Origin: Oscillospiraceae bacterium
GTDB taxonomy: Bacteria; Bacillota; Clostridia; Oscillospirales; Ruminococcaceae
Reading direction: 5' to 3'
Length of the DNA stretch: 64,000 nucleotides
NCBI GenBank assembly: GCA_017518255.1
Contig: JAFWVK010000103.1
Location: forward strand, 1-64,000
The position numbers were made by a program, and so were the translations under genes. The notes under the pieces were generated by a model. It worked only from the letters and a program-made list of their open reading frames with translations, had not been told where the DNA came from and searched no databases. Shown here piece after piece: positions 52,700 to 61,883 of the stretch; position 1 is the stretch's first letter; each line of letters opens with the position of its first letter.

Positions 52700-54067
52700 A
52701 TGGATTTTAACGTCATGCAGATTTTACTCGACTGCGGCATCATCCTGTTCGCAACCAAGGCAATGGGAATGCTGACCAGAAAGCTGGGGCTGCCGCAGGT
52801 TGCGGGCATGATTATTGCCGGCCTGCTGATTGGTCCGGCACTGTTTCTTCACACGAGCTTTCCGGGGCTGATTCACCCGACCGAGACGGAAATGGCAGTA
52901 TTAAAGAGCTTTTCGCAGATCGGCGTCGTGTTTATCCTGTTTTCCAGCGGGCTGGAAACCGATTTCCGCGAGATGAAGCGCAGCGGTGTTGCGGCGACCT
53001 GCATCGCACTTGCAGGCGTGCTTCTGCCGATTGCGGCGGGTACGGCGGTTGCGCTGCTGTTCATGGGCGGATTCGGGGAAATACAGAATCACGAAAAGCT
53101 GATGAATGCGCTGTTTGTCGGCTGCATTCTCTCCGCAACGAGCGTCGGCATAACCGTTGAGACACTGCGCGAGCTGGGAAAGCTGAAAACCAAAATCGGT
53201 ACAACCATTCTCAGCGCCGCGATCATCGACGATGTGATCGGCATTATTGCACTCAGCATGATTACAGGGCTTGGCGGAGACGGCAGCATCAGCAAAACGC
53301 TCCTGCATATTCTGGGTTTCTTTGCCTTTACCGCTGCCGCGGGATTTGTGCTGCGCAAAGCATTTCAGCTTCTGGTCAGAATTTATCCGCACAAGCGCAG
53401 AACCAGTATTTTTGCATTCTCCGCATGTTTTATTTTCGCATACTGCGCGGAAACCTTCTTCGGAATCGCTGCGATTACCGGCGCATATATGGCGGGACTG
53501 ATGCTCAGCGGTCTGGGCGACAGTCAGTTTGTGGACCGCAAGGTTGTTGTCAGCGGCTATATGTTCTTCACACCGATGTTCTTCGCGTATATCGGCATCA
53601 GCGCGGATTTCAGCGCCTTCAGGCTTTCAAGCATGTGGTTTGTGCTGGCATTCGTCGCGGTCGGCATTCTCGGAAAGATTCTCGGATGCACTGCCGCTGC
53701 ACGCTGCTTCCGATACAGCCGCAGAGAATCGCTTGCAGCAGGCTTCGGCATGATTGCCCGCGGTGAGGTCGCACTCGCGGTCTATGCAACCGGTCAGTCG
53801 CTGATTGCACCGCAGGGCGGAATTGATCCGCTTGTCGCTACAATTTTCCTGATTATCACCAGCTCGATTCTCTGCCCGATCCTCTTAAAGCTCGTATTCC
53901 GGCATCACCAGTCTGCCGATATTACGGCAAACTCACCGCACAGCGTGACAATTTCCTCCGAGGCGATTGAGAATGTGCATCACGATCTGGATACGGAAGC
54001 AGACGAGCCCGATGAACTGCATCAGAATGACGAAAACGCAAAAAAAGCCTGTTCCAAAACGAACTGA
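52700..54067 (+). CDS. Cation:proton antiporter (CPA2 family, KefB-like membrane part)
   Basis: 455 residues with about 12 membrane segments. QVAGMIIAGLLIGPALFLH, LFSSGLETDFREMK and SAAIIDDVIGIIAL carry the paired-Asp motif of CPA2 exchangers, and GMIARGEVALAVYATGQ follows. The RCK/TrkA-N regulatory domain of full KefB is missing; instead there is a short acidic cytoplasmic tail rich in Glu, Asp and His. It probably exchanges Na+ or K+ for protons. It has no operon partner apart from Maf, 140 nt downstream. Confidence 0.9.
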   Translation: MDFNVMQILLDCGIILFATKAMGMLTRKLGLPQVAGMIIAGLLIGPALFLHTSFPGLIHPTETEMAVLKSFSQIGVVFILFSSGLETDFREMKRSGVAATCIALAGVLLPIAAGTAVALLFMGGFGEIQNHEKLMNALFVGCILSATSVGITVETLRELGKLKTKIGTTILSAAIIDDVIGIIALSMITGLGGDGSISKTLLHILGFFAFTAAAGFVLRKAFQLLVRIYPHKRRTSIFAFSACFIFAYCAETFFGIAAITGAYMAGLMLSGLGDSQFVDRKVVVSGYMFFTPMFFAYIGISADFSAFRLSSMWFVLAFVAVGILGKILGCTAAARCFRYSRRESLAAGFGMIARGEVALAVYATGQSLIAPQGGIDPLVATIFLIITSSILCPILLKLVFRHHQSADITANSPHSVTISSEAIENVHHDLDTEADEPDELHQNDENAKKACSKTN

Positions 54068-54207
54068 TTCTCCGGGAATGGGGGTTCAGGAGGCGAAACG
54101 GACGTTCTGACGCCGTTCTGCTCCGAAGCTTCCGTACCGCAGAGAATACATCCGGCTGCTGTTTACGCTCCGCAGCAGATGCGGCATAAGCAGAAAGGAA
54201 ATATGAT

Positions 54208-54774
54208 ATGTGCAAAAAACTGATTCTGGCATCCGGCTCCCCGCGCAGAAAGGAACTGCTTTCAAAGCTGCAAATTCCTTTTGAAGTCATTGTTTCGGAA
54301 TGCGACGAAACGCTCCCGGCAGACACGCCGGCAGAGGAAGCCGCCGCGCTGCTTGCCGTCCGGAAGGCAGCCGCCGTCGCAGAGCTGCATCCGGATGCTG
54401 TCGTCATCGGCGCGGACACGACGGTGATTCTCGGCGATTCCATCCTCGGAAAGCCGCAGGATCAGCAGGAGTGCAGACTGATGCTTACCGCACTCTCCGG
54501 ATGCGTTCACAAGGTCATTACCGGCGTTGCGGTTTTTTGGGAGGGACATTCCTTCAGCTTTTCCGAGGAAACACTGGTACAGTTTTATCCGCTGACTGCG
54601 GATGAAATCGAACGCTATGCAGAGAGCAGAGAACCTTATGACAAAGCCGGCGCCTACGGCATACAGGGGCTCGGCGCACTGCTGGTGCGCGGCATTCACG
54701 GAGATTATTTCAATGTTGTCGGGCTGCCTGTCGCAAGGCTGCACAGGGAACTGGAACGGCTTAATATCCTCTGA
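54208..54774 (+). CDS. maf: Maf-family nucleoside triphosphate pyrophosphatase
   Basis: 188 residues. LASGSPRRKELLSKL, ADTTVILGDSILGKP and the C-terminal YGIQGLGALLVRGIHGDYFNVVGLP are typical. It removes pyrophosphate from non-canonical or dTTP/UTP-type nucleotides and is linked to septum control. AAAGGA lies 8 nt before the ATG. Confidence 0.93.
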   Translation: MCKKLILASGSPRRKELLSKLQIPFEVIVSECDETLPADTPAEEAAALLAVRKAAAVAELHPDAVVIGADTTVILGDSILGKPQDQQECRLMLTALSGCVHKVITGVAVFWEGHSFSFSEETLVQFYPLTADEIERYAESREPYDKAGAYGIQGLGALLVRGIHGDYFNVVGLPVARLHRELERLNIL

Positions 54775-54813
54775 TCTGTAATTCAACTCCCGAAAGGACA
54801 GGTGATCGAAGCA

Positions 54814-56553
54814 ATGAAAAAGCTCCTCCGTTACCTTGCCCCGTATAAAAAAGAATGTATTCTGGGACCTCTGTTCAAGATGCTGGAGGCAACCTTTGAA
54901 CTGTTTGTTCCGCTGGTTGTCGCATCCATGATCGACAGGGGCATTGCAAACGGCGACAGACCCTATATTGTCCGGATGTGCGTGCTGCTTGCGGCGCTTG
55001 CGGCAATCGGTCTGACCAATACGCTGTTCGCACAGTATTTTGCCGCAAAAGCCGCAACCGGTTTTTCCGCAAGGCTCCGGCACGCGCTGATGAACCGGAT
55101 TCAGCAGATGACCTATACCGATCTTGATACGCTCGGCACATCCTCGCTCATCACCCGCATGACCAGCGACATCAATCAGCTGCAAAACGGCGTCAATCTG
55201 ACCATCCGGCTGCTGCTTCGCTCACCGTTTATTGTATTCGGTGCGATGATTATGGCATTCACGGTCGATGTGAAAGGTGCGCTGGTTTTTACGGTTGCAA
55301 TTCCCCTGCTGTCCGTGGTTGTGTTCGGCATTATGCTCGTCACAATTCCGATGTACCGCAGAGTGCAGGAGCGTCTGGACGATGTGACGGACACGACCGG
55401 CGAAGCCCTGACCGGTATGCGGGTCATCCGCGCTTTCCGCAATGAACAGGCGGAAGCAGATACCTTCCGGCTGCAAAATCAGCAGCTTGTGAAAATGCAG
55501 CAGAAGGTCGGCTCTGTCTCCGCACTGATGAATCCGCTGACTTATGTTCTGGTGAACGGCGCCGTCATTGCACTGATTGCCGTCGGCGCATTCCGTGTTC
55601 ATTCCGGCGCACTGACACAGGGTGCCGTCATCGCGCTCTATAACTATATGTCACAGATTCTCATTGAGCTGATGAAGTTTGCGAACTTCATCATCAATGT
55701 GACCAAAGCCGTCGCATGCGGAAACCGTGTGCAGGCGGTTCTCGAAGCGGGAACGCCCGTTCGGGACAGTGATGAAGTACCGGAAATTGCCGAACAAAAC
55801 CGCGGCACGCTCACCTTTTCGCATGTCTCCTTTACCTATGCGGATGCGGCAGAACCGTCACTGACAGATATCTCCTTTACCGCAAAGCGCGGGGATGTCA
55901 TCGGCATCATCGGCGGAACCGGCTCCGGAAAGAGTACGCTTGTTTCTCTGATTCCGCGGTTTTATGAGCCGACCGCCGGCTGCATCTCCGTTGACGGCAT
56001 CGAGAGCACAGCTTTTCCGCGCAGGGCGCTCCGCAGCAGAATCGGCGTCGTGCCGCAAAAGGCTGTCCTGTTTCACGGAACCATCCGTCAGAATCTGCAA
56101 TGGGGAAAACAGGATGCCTCGGACGATGAAATCCGTTCCGCACTGGAAACGGCACAGGCAGCCGATATCGTCAGAGCAAAAAAAGACGGGCTGGATGAGA
56201 TGATTACCGAGAGCGGACACAATCTTTCGGGCGGTCAGCGGCAGCGCCTGACCATCGCGCGCGCACTCGTCCGGAAGCCGGAATTCCTGATCTTCGATGA
56301 CAGTACCTCTGCACTGGACTATGCGACCGATGCCGCACTGCGCAAAGCGCTCCGTTCTCTGCCGGAGAAGCCGACCGTCTTTCTTGTTTCGCAGCGCACT
56401 GCCTCCATTCAGCACGCCGATCTGATTCTTGTGCTGGAGGACGGGCATCTCGCCGGCAGCGGCACACACACGGATCTGCTGGAGACCTGCCCCGTCTACC
56501 GGGAAATCTACGATTCCCAGAACCGGAAGGAGGTGCGGAAGCATGGCGAATGA
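54814..56553 (+). CDS. Heterodimeric ABC exporter, subunit with degenerate ATP site residue
   Basis: 579 residues from ATG 6 nt after AGGTGATC; a GTG at 54802 is possible. Six-helix type-4 exporter membrane domain then an ATPase: GGTGSGKST, NLSGGQRQRL and Walker B LIFDDSTSALD. The residue after Walker B Asp is Asp instead of the catalytic Glu, while the signature is canonical. It overlaps the partner by 11 bp. Substrate unknown; related pairs export drugs or peptides. Confidence 0.9.
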   Translation: MKKLLRYLAPYKKECILGPLFKMLEATFELFVPLVVASMIDRGIANGDRPYIVRMCVLLAALAAIGLTNTLFAQYFAAKAATGFSARLRHALMNRIQQMTYTDLDTLGTSSLITRMTSDINQLQNGVNLTIRLLLRSPFIVFGAMIMAFTVDVKGALVFTVAIPLLSVVVFGIMLVTIPMYRRVQERLDDVTDTTGEALTGMRVIRAFRNEQAEADTFRLQNQQLVKMQQKVGSVSALMNPLTYVLVNGAVIALIAVGAFRVHSGALTQGAVIALYNYMSQILIELMKFANFIINVTKAVACGNRVQAVLEAGTPVRDSDEVPEIAEQNRGTLTFSHVSFTYADAAEPSLTDISFTAKRGDVIGIIGGTGSGKSTLVSLIPRFYEPTAGCISVDGIESTAFPRRALRSRIGVVPQKAVLFHGTIRQNLQWGKQDASDDEIRSALETAQAADIVRAKKDGLDEMITESGHNLSGGQRQRLTIARALVRKPEFLIFDDSTSALDYATDAALRKALRSLPEKPTVFLVSQRTASIQHADLILVLEDGHLAGSGTHTDLLETCPVYREIYDSQNRKEVRKHGE

Positions 56554-58285
56554 AACAAAGAAAACACTCCGGCGCATTCTGCACGACCTGAAACACGAGC
56601 GGAAATGGATCATTGCCACGCTGCTGCTGGCTGCGGTTACAGTCGCACTGACGCTGTATGTCCCGATTCTGATCGGACAGGCAATCGACCGCATTGAGGG
56701 ACAGGGAACCGTCGATTTTTCCGCCGTAACCCGCATTCTGATAACCGTCGGCGGCTCTGTTCTCGTGACCTCTCTGGCGCAGTGGCTCATGAGCCTGTTT
56801 CACAACAAAATCACCTATGAAACCGTTGAGGAGCTTCGCAACCGGGCAATTGAGCATATACAGGTGCTTCCGCTTTCCTATCTGGATACAAAACCGACCG
56901 GAGATACCGTCAGCCGGATGATCTCGGATGTGGATCAGTTTGCGGACGGTCTGCTGCTCGGTTTTACACAGCTTTTTACCGGCATCCTGACGATTCTCGG
57001 TACGCTGCTGTTCATGTTCTTTCTGCATCCGGGGATTACGCTGGTCGTCATTCTCCTGACGCCGCTCTCTCTGATTGTCGCGGCGCTGATTGCGAAGTAC
57101 ACCTATGCAATGTTCCGGCTTCAGGCAGAATACAGAGCGGAGCAGACTGCTATGATTCACGAAACGGTTTCCAATCAGAAAACCGTGCAGGCATTCGGTC
57201 ACGAAGCGGAAACCATGCAGGAATTCGACGAAATCAACGGCAGGCTCTCTGACGCAGCACGCAAGGCAACCTTCTTCTCATCTCTGACAAATCCCTGCAC
57301 ACGCTTTGTCAATGCGCTTGTATATGCGGCAGTCGGGCTGACCGGCTCGCTCGCTGCAATCCGCGGTGCAATCACCGTCGGACAGCTCTCCTGCTTTCTG
57401 AGTTATGCCAATCAGTACACGAAGCCATTTAACGAGATTTCCGGCGTCGTGACGGAGCTGCAAAACGCAATTGCCTGCGCTGCCCGTATGTACGCTTTGA
57501 TTGACGAACCCGCAGAAATCCCGGATGCACCGGATGCTGAAATTCTCAAAAATGCGGAAGGCAACGTCGGGTTCCGTGATATTTCCTTCTCGTATACGCC
57601 GGAGAAGCCGCTGATTTCTCACTGCTCGCTCAGTATCCGAAGCGGACAGCGCGTTGCAATCGTCGGACCGACCGGCTGCGGCAAAACAACCCTTATCAAT
57701 CTGATTATGCGGTTTTACGACGTCAGCGACGGTGCAATTCTGGTTGACGGAACCGATCTGCGCAGCATCACGCGGCACAGTCTCCGCGAAAACATCGGCA
57801 TGGTCTTGCAGGAAACATGGCTGAAAAAAGCAACCGTGCGCGATAATATCCGCATGGGGCAGCCGGACGCAACAGAGGAGCAGGTCATCGCAGCCGCAAA
57901 AGCCGCACATGCACACAGCTTCATCAAACGTCTGCCGCAGGGCTATGATACGGTAATTGACGACCGGAACGGCGCGCTCTCGCAGGGACAGCGTCAGCTG
58001 CTCTGCATTGCACGGGTCATGCTCGCGCTCCCGCCGATGCTGATTCTCGATGAAGCGACCTCGTCCATCGACACGCGCACGGAATTAAAGGTACAGTCGG
58101 CATTTCAGAAAATGATGCAGGGACGCACCTCGTTCATCGTGGCACACCGGCTCTCTACAATTCAGGAAGCCGATCTGATTCTCGTGATGAAGGACGGACA
58201 GATCATCGAACAGGGAACCCATGAATCACTGCTCGAAAAGGGCGGCTTCTACGCCAATCTCTACCAAAGCCAGTTTGCTCACTGA
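56543..58285 (+). CDS. Heterodimeric ABC exporter, partner subunit
   Basis: 580 residues from ATG preceded by AAGGAGGTG; an open frame from 56429 overlaps the other subunit. Membrane domain then ATPase with GPTGCGKTT, signature ALSQGQRQLL and Walker B LILDEATSSID. The signature is non-canonical while the catalytic Glu is present, the reciprocal of the first subunit. The pair therefore has one competent and one degenerate ATP site. Confidence 0.92.
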   Translation: MANETKKTLRRILHDLKHERKWIIATLLLAAVTVALTLYVPILIGQAIDRIEGQGTVDFSAVTRILITVGGSVLVTSLAQWLMSLFHNKITYETVEELRNRAIEHIQVLPLSYLDTKPTGDTVSRMISDVDQFADGLLLGFTQLFTGILTILGTLLFMFFLHPGITLVVILLTPLSLIVAALIAKYTYAMFRLQAEYRAEQTAMIHETVSNQKTVQAFGHEAETMQEFDEINGRLSDAARKATFFSSLTNPCTRFVNALVYAAVGLTGSLAAIRGAITVGQLSCFLSYANQYTKPFNEISGVVTELQNAIACAARMYALIDEPAEIPDAPDAEILKNAEGNVGFRDISFSYTPEKPLISHCSLSIRSGQRVAIVGPTGCGKTTLINLIMRFYDVSDGAILVDGTDLRSITRHSLRENIGMVLQETWLKKATVRDNIRMGQPDATEEQVIAAAKAAHAHSFIKRLPQGYDTVIDDRNGALSQGQRQLLCIARVMLALPPMLILDEATSSIDTRTELKVQSAFQKMMQGRTSFIVAHRLSTIQEADLILVMKDGQIIEQGTHESLLEKGGFYANLYQSQFAH

Positions 58286-58296
58286 ACAGTCAAACA

Positions 58297-58325
58297 GCCC
58301 CCGATACCGTGAAAGTATCGGGGGC
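58297..58325 (+). terminator. Hairpin after the ABC exporter pair
   Basis: GCCCCCGATAC pairs perfectly with GTATCGGGGGC. It lacks a T tract and is nearly identical to the hairpin at 58582-58614. Confidence 0.7.
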
Positions 58326-58339
58326 ATAGTCTTCCGCAA

Positions 58340-58575
58340 AAGTATCTTTTGTTTCAGTAAGTTCCCGGAACAAATGTACGAAAGATTGATAATCGGGGGA
58401 GAGAAAACTCTTGTTTTCCCTCCCTCGATGCCCCCCTTCTTTTGCGCTTTTTTGATGCAAACAGGGAGTTTCGCCGTCTGCGGACGGCGACCGGAGGGCG
58501 CTGCCCTCCGGACACCTGCAAGCCTTTGAAAAGGCTTGAGCGAAACTTTTATAATACGCAGAATGAGTTTCTCTG
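58340..58575 (+). repeat. Multi-hairpin dispersed repeat, copy C
   Basis: The same order of stems as at 42250-42500. Stem 1 starts near 58394 (loop CTCTTG, one mismatch). Stem 2 reads TCGCCGTC/GACGGCGA with loop TGCG, stem 3 CCGGAGGGC/GCCCTCCGG, and stem 4 CAAGCCTTT/AAAGGCTTG. Stems 2-4 differ in sequence from the other copies but still pair. The tail AAACTTTTATAA is shared with copy B. Confidence 0.82.
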
Positions 58576-58581
58576 CAAACT

Positions 58582-58614
58582 ATGCCCCCGATACCGCAAA
58601 AGTATCGGGGGCAT
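58582..58614 (-). terminator. Terminator hairpin of rsgA
   Basis: ATGCCCCCGATAC pairs perfectly with GTATCGGGGGCAT; AGTTTGC follows on the minus strand, 3 bp past the rsgA stop. Confidence 0.75.
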
Positions 58615-58616
58615 AA

Positions 58617-59483
58617 TCATTGTGTCTGCCATTTCCTGCGCTGCATCGCTTCCTGCACCATCAGCATGTATGTATCATAACGGCTCTGCGGAATCACACC
58701 TGCCGCCACAGCAGCACGGACAGCACATCCGGGCTCATGCAGATGCCGGCAGTCGGCATACTTGCAGGGTTCCTCCACAGCATTCAGCTCCGGAAAGCAG
58801 ACAGGCAGCTCCTCTGCCGCAATCTGCGCATACGCCTCCGTTTCAAACGTGGAGAAACCGGGCGTATCGGCAACGCGCCCGCCGTTCGGCAGCGTATAGA
58901 GGGCAGTCTCTCTCGTCGTATGACGTCCCCTTCCGAGCTTTTTGCTGATATCCGCCGTCTCAAGCTGCAAGCGCACATCCAGCGCATTGAGCAGCGTGGA
59001 TTTCCCGACGCCGGAATTTCCGGTAAACGCACTCACCGCGCCTGCCAGCTCGGTTTCGATCGCCTGTACGGTTTGCGGCTGGCGGTAATCCGCAAAATAA
59101 AGCGGGAATCCGGTTCTGCTGTAAACCGATGCATAATAGTCCGCATCCGCAAGATCGAGCTTGGTAAACACCAGAACCGGCTGTATGGATTTATACACAC
59201 AGACTGCGAGAAAGCGGTCCAAAAGCTGCAAATTCGGTGCGGGATCGCGGACAGAAAGCACAAACACCAGCTTGTCAAGATTGGCAAGCGGCGGCCGGAT
59301 CAGCTGATTCCTGCGCGGATAAACCTCCGTAATGCAGCCCTGTTCCACGCAGACGCGGTCGCCGGTACAGGGAGAAATGCCCTGCCTGCGGAAAATGCCG
59401 CGCGCCTTCACTGTTTGTATAGAACCGTCGGGGGACTCTACCGTGTAAAGTCCCCCGACAGCTTTGATAATCAATCCGTCCAT
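58617..59483 (-). CDS. rsgA: Ribosome small subunit-dependent GTPase A
   Basis: 288 residues. OB-fold N-terminus, then a circularly permuted GTPase: VFTKLDLAD, GNSGVGKSTLLNAL and DTPGFSTFE. The zinc motif CKYADCRHLHEPGC follows. It checks 30S maturation. It begins 8 nt after prkC. An 11-bp inverted repeat lies within its first codons (59427-59459). Confidence 0.95.
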   Translation of the reverse strand: MDGLIIKAVGGLYTVESPDGSIQTVKARGIFRRQGISPCTGDRVCVEQGCITEVYPRRNQLIRPPLANLDKLVFVLSVRDPAPNLQLLDRFLAVCVYKSIQPVLVFTKLDLADADYYASVYSRTGFPLYFADYRQPQTVQAIETELAGAVSAFTGNSGVGKSTLLNALDVRLQLETADISKKLGRGRHTTRETALYTLPNGGRVADTPGFSTFETEAYAQIAAEELPVCFPELNAVEEPCKYADCRHLHEPGCAVRAAVAAGVIPQSRYDTYMLMVQEAMQRRKWQTQ

Positions 59484-59491
59484 TTCAGCCG

Positions 59492-61762
59492 TCAGCCCTC
59501 AGTCTGCGCATCGGTATGAGGCTGTTCAGAAGCTTTGGTTGTGGTCGTGACTTCTGTTGACGATGTTTTCTGAGAAGAATCCGTGGGCTTTGTATCCGAA
59601 GTGGAAGAAGAGCCGGTTGTTTTCAGACCGCCGACCGTATCAAATGCGCCGTTGATGTCGTAGGTCAAAGGCGTATATGTTCCGGAATCGAACTCGATCC
59701 GGTAGGTTCCGATTCTTGCTTCCTTGCCGGTTGTCTCATTGGTCAGCATTGCAATCATATCATGCGTACCGGTTCCCTGAATATTCAGCGAAGTGGAACC
59801 GAGAGCATATTCCGGATTAAACTGGCTGGTTCTCGCCTTTTCCGCGCCATCCTCATACAGCACGATCTTGAACAGACCGGTTGCGGAGGAAGGAATTGCG
59901 AAGTTCACTCTGACGCTCTGATCCTTTGCCTTTCCGGTCGAAACCTTGAGCATAATCGGTGTGCCTTCGGTTACTTCCTCGCCCGGATCGACATTCTGTG
60001 CCAGCACCTGACCTTCCGGTGCGCTGTCGTCTACATCTTCCTTACCGACAACCAGATCGTTGCCCTCTGCCATGGTACGGGCAAGATCCCACTGCTGACC
60101 GATAAAGTTCGGAACGATAACCTGTGAAGCATTCTTACCGCGGGAAACGGTCACACGGACATATTCGCCCGGCGTCATTTCGCAGGGTCCGGGCGGATCG
60201 GTTGAAATGACCTTGCCCTCCTCAACCTCCGGGTCATAGGCTGACCGCGGATCCACCTGCAAGCCCAGCGTGTTGATCTGTGTTTTTGCCGTTTCAAAGT
60301 CCCAGCCCGTCATATCCTGAAGCGTGACCTTGCGGGCGCCGAGGGAAACCTTTACGCCGACCTGTGCGCCTTTTCTGACCGGATCGTTCGGTTTGATATC
60401 CTGGTCAAAAATCTTGTCCTTGTCATAGCTGGAATACTCGGCGGAGATCATTTCAATCTTAATCAGGTCACCGTACATCAGTCTCGCTTCCTGGAGGTCC
60501 AGACCGATCAGGGAAGGCATCAGCTTTTCCTCTGCGGTATTAACGCCTTCGTCGTTCCGGAGCATCTTGGAGAGCACATTTGTAAACAGAACGGCTGCAA
60601 CAACGATTACAACGATAATGACCGCGCTGAGAATCGGCACAAAGAGAGAGCGGCTCTCCTCATACTCTTCCTCGTCATCGTCATCCTCGTCGTCTTCGTC
60701 GTCATCATAATAGACGTCATCGTCCTCACCGCCGTAGTAATCATCCTGCGGATCGTCGTAATATCCGTCATCCTCCGGCTCGTCATAGTAGTCGTCCTCC
60801 GGCGGATAATCCTCCGGCTCATCCAGCGGTGCATAAAGCGGTGCGCGGCTGAGGTCTTCCTGCACGGGCTCCTCCTGCACACTGCCGAACAGTTCCGGAT
60901 AATAGCCGAACACGCCGTCCGGATTTTCCTTGAATGTCTGGAGATCATCCATCATGTCTCTCGCGGACTGATAGCGGTCTGCCGGATCCTTTTCCATTGC
61001 CTTGAGGATAATCTCCTCCAGACCGATTTGCAGATCAGGGCGGATTGTATGAGGCAGCGGAACCTTTGCCTGCATATGCATCACGGCAATGCTCACGGGG
61101 TTATCCGTATCAAACGGCTTCTTTCCGGTCACCATCTCATAGAGCATGACGCCGACGGAATACAGATCGCTTTTTGCATCCGTTGCGCCGCCTCTCGCCT
61201 GCTCCGGGCTGATATAGTGAACGGTTCCGATCGCCTTATCCGTACCGGTTTTCCCGTCCTCGCGCGCAAACTTGGCAATGCCGAAGTCCATCACCTTGAT
61301 TGTGCCGTCACGCAGCATCATAATATTCTGCGGCTTGATATCTCTGTGGACAATGCCCTTACTGTGTGCGTGCTGGAGCGCACGGAGGATTTGCAGGATG
61401 AAATGCACGGCATCCTTCCAGCCGAGCTGTCCCTGCTGCTCCATGTACTCATTCAGCGTGATTCCGTCGATATACTCCATTACGATAAACTGGATCCGCT
61501 CAGAAAATCCGACATCGAAAATCTTAACGATATTCGGATGACTGAGCATGGCAATCGCCTTGGATTCATTGCGGAATCTGCGCAGGAACTCCTCGTTCTC
61601 GGCAAATTCCTTCTTGAGAATCTTGACGGCGATGGTCTTATGATCGACAACATCCGTTGCACGGTAGACATCTGCCATTCCGCCCTCACCGATCCGCTCG
61701 GTGATTTCGTATCTGCCGTCCAGCATCTTGCCGATATTTTTGTCATTGCGATCTTTTTCCAT
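59492..61762 (-). CDS. prkC: PASTA-domain serine/threonine kinase
   Basis: 756 residues from ATG 6 nt after GGAGG. The kinase domain (about 15-280) has GEGGMADV, HRDIKPQN and DFGIAKFA. A very acidic linker of about 50 Asp/Glu/Tyr residues is followed by a membrane span (VPILSAVIIVVIVVAAVLF) and three PASTA domains, with a Ser/Thr-rich C-terminal tail. PASTA domains bind peptidoglycan fragments and tell the cytoplasmic kinase about wall state. It lies 121 nt after prpC, its partner phosphatase. Confidence 0.96.
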   Translation of the reverse strand: MEKDRNDKNIGKMLDGRYEITERIGEGGMADVYRATDVVDHKTIAVKILKKEFAENEEFLRRFRNESKAIAMLSHPNIVKIFDVGFSERIQFIVMEYIDGITLNEYMEQQGQLGWKDAVHFILQILRALQHAHSKGIVHRDIKPQNIMMLRDGTIKVMDFGIAKFAREDGKTGTDKAIGTVHYISPEQARGGATDAKSDLYSVGVMLYEMVTGKKPFDTDNPVSIAVMHMQAKVPLPHTIRPDLQIGLEEIILKAMEKDPADRYQSARDMMDDLQTFKENPDGVFGYYPELFGSVQEEPVQEDLSRAPLYAPLDEPEDYPPEDDYYDEPEDDGYYDDPQDDYYGGEDDDVYYDDDEDDEDDDDEEEYEESRSLFVPILSAVIIVVIVVAAVLFTNVLSKMLRNDEGVNTAEEKLMPSLIGLDLQEARLMYGDLIKIEMISAEYSSYDKDKIFDQDIKPNDPVRKGAQVGVKVSLGARKVTLQDMTGWDFETAKTQINTLGLQVDPRSAYDPEVEEGKVISTDPPGPCEMTPGEYVRVTVSRGKNASQVIVPNFIGQQWDLARTMAEGNDLVVGKEDVDDSAPEGQVLAQNVDPGEEVTEGTPIMLKVSTGKAKDQSVRVNFAIPSSATGLFKIVLYEDGAEKARTSQFNPEYALGSTSLNIQGTGTHDMIAMLTNETTGKEARIGTYRIEFDSGTYTPLTYDINGAFDTVGGLKTTGSSSTSDTKPTDSSQKTSSTEVTTTTKASEQPHTDAQTEG

Positions 61763-61883
61763 CACGAACCTCCGCGCCGGTTTCACCCGGCAAAACTCAT
61801 TTCTTGATTGATTGCAACTTACATCTTACCTGTATAGTATCATTGTGTGCATATTCGCGCAGAATACACAGTCACAAGGATAT

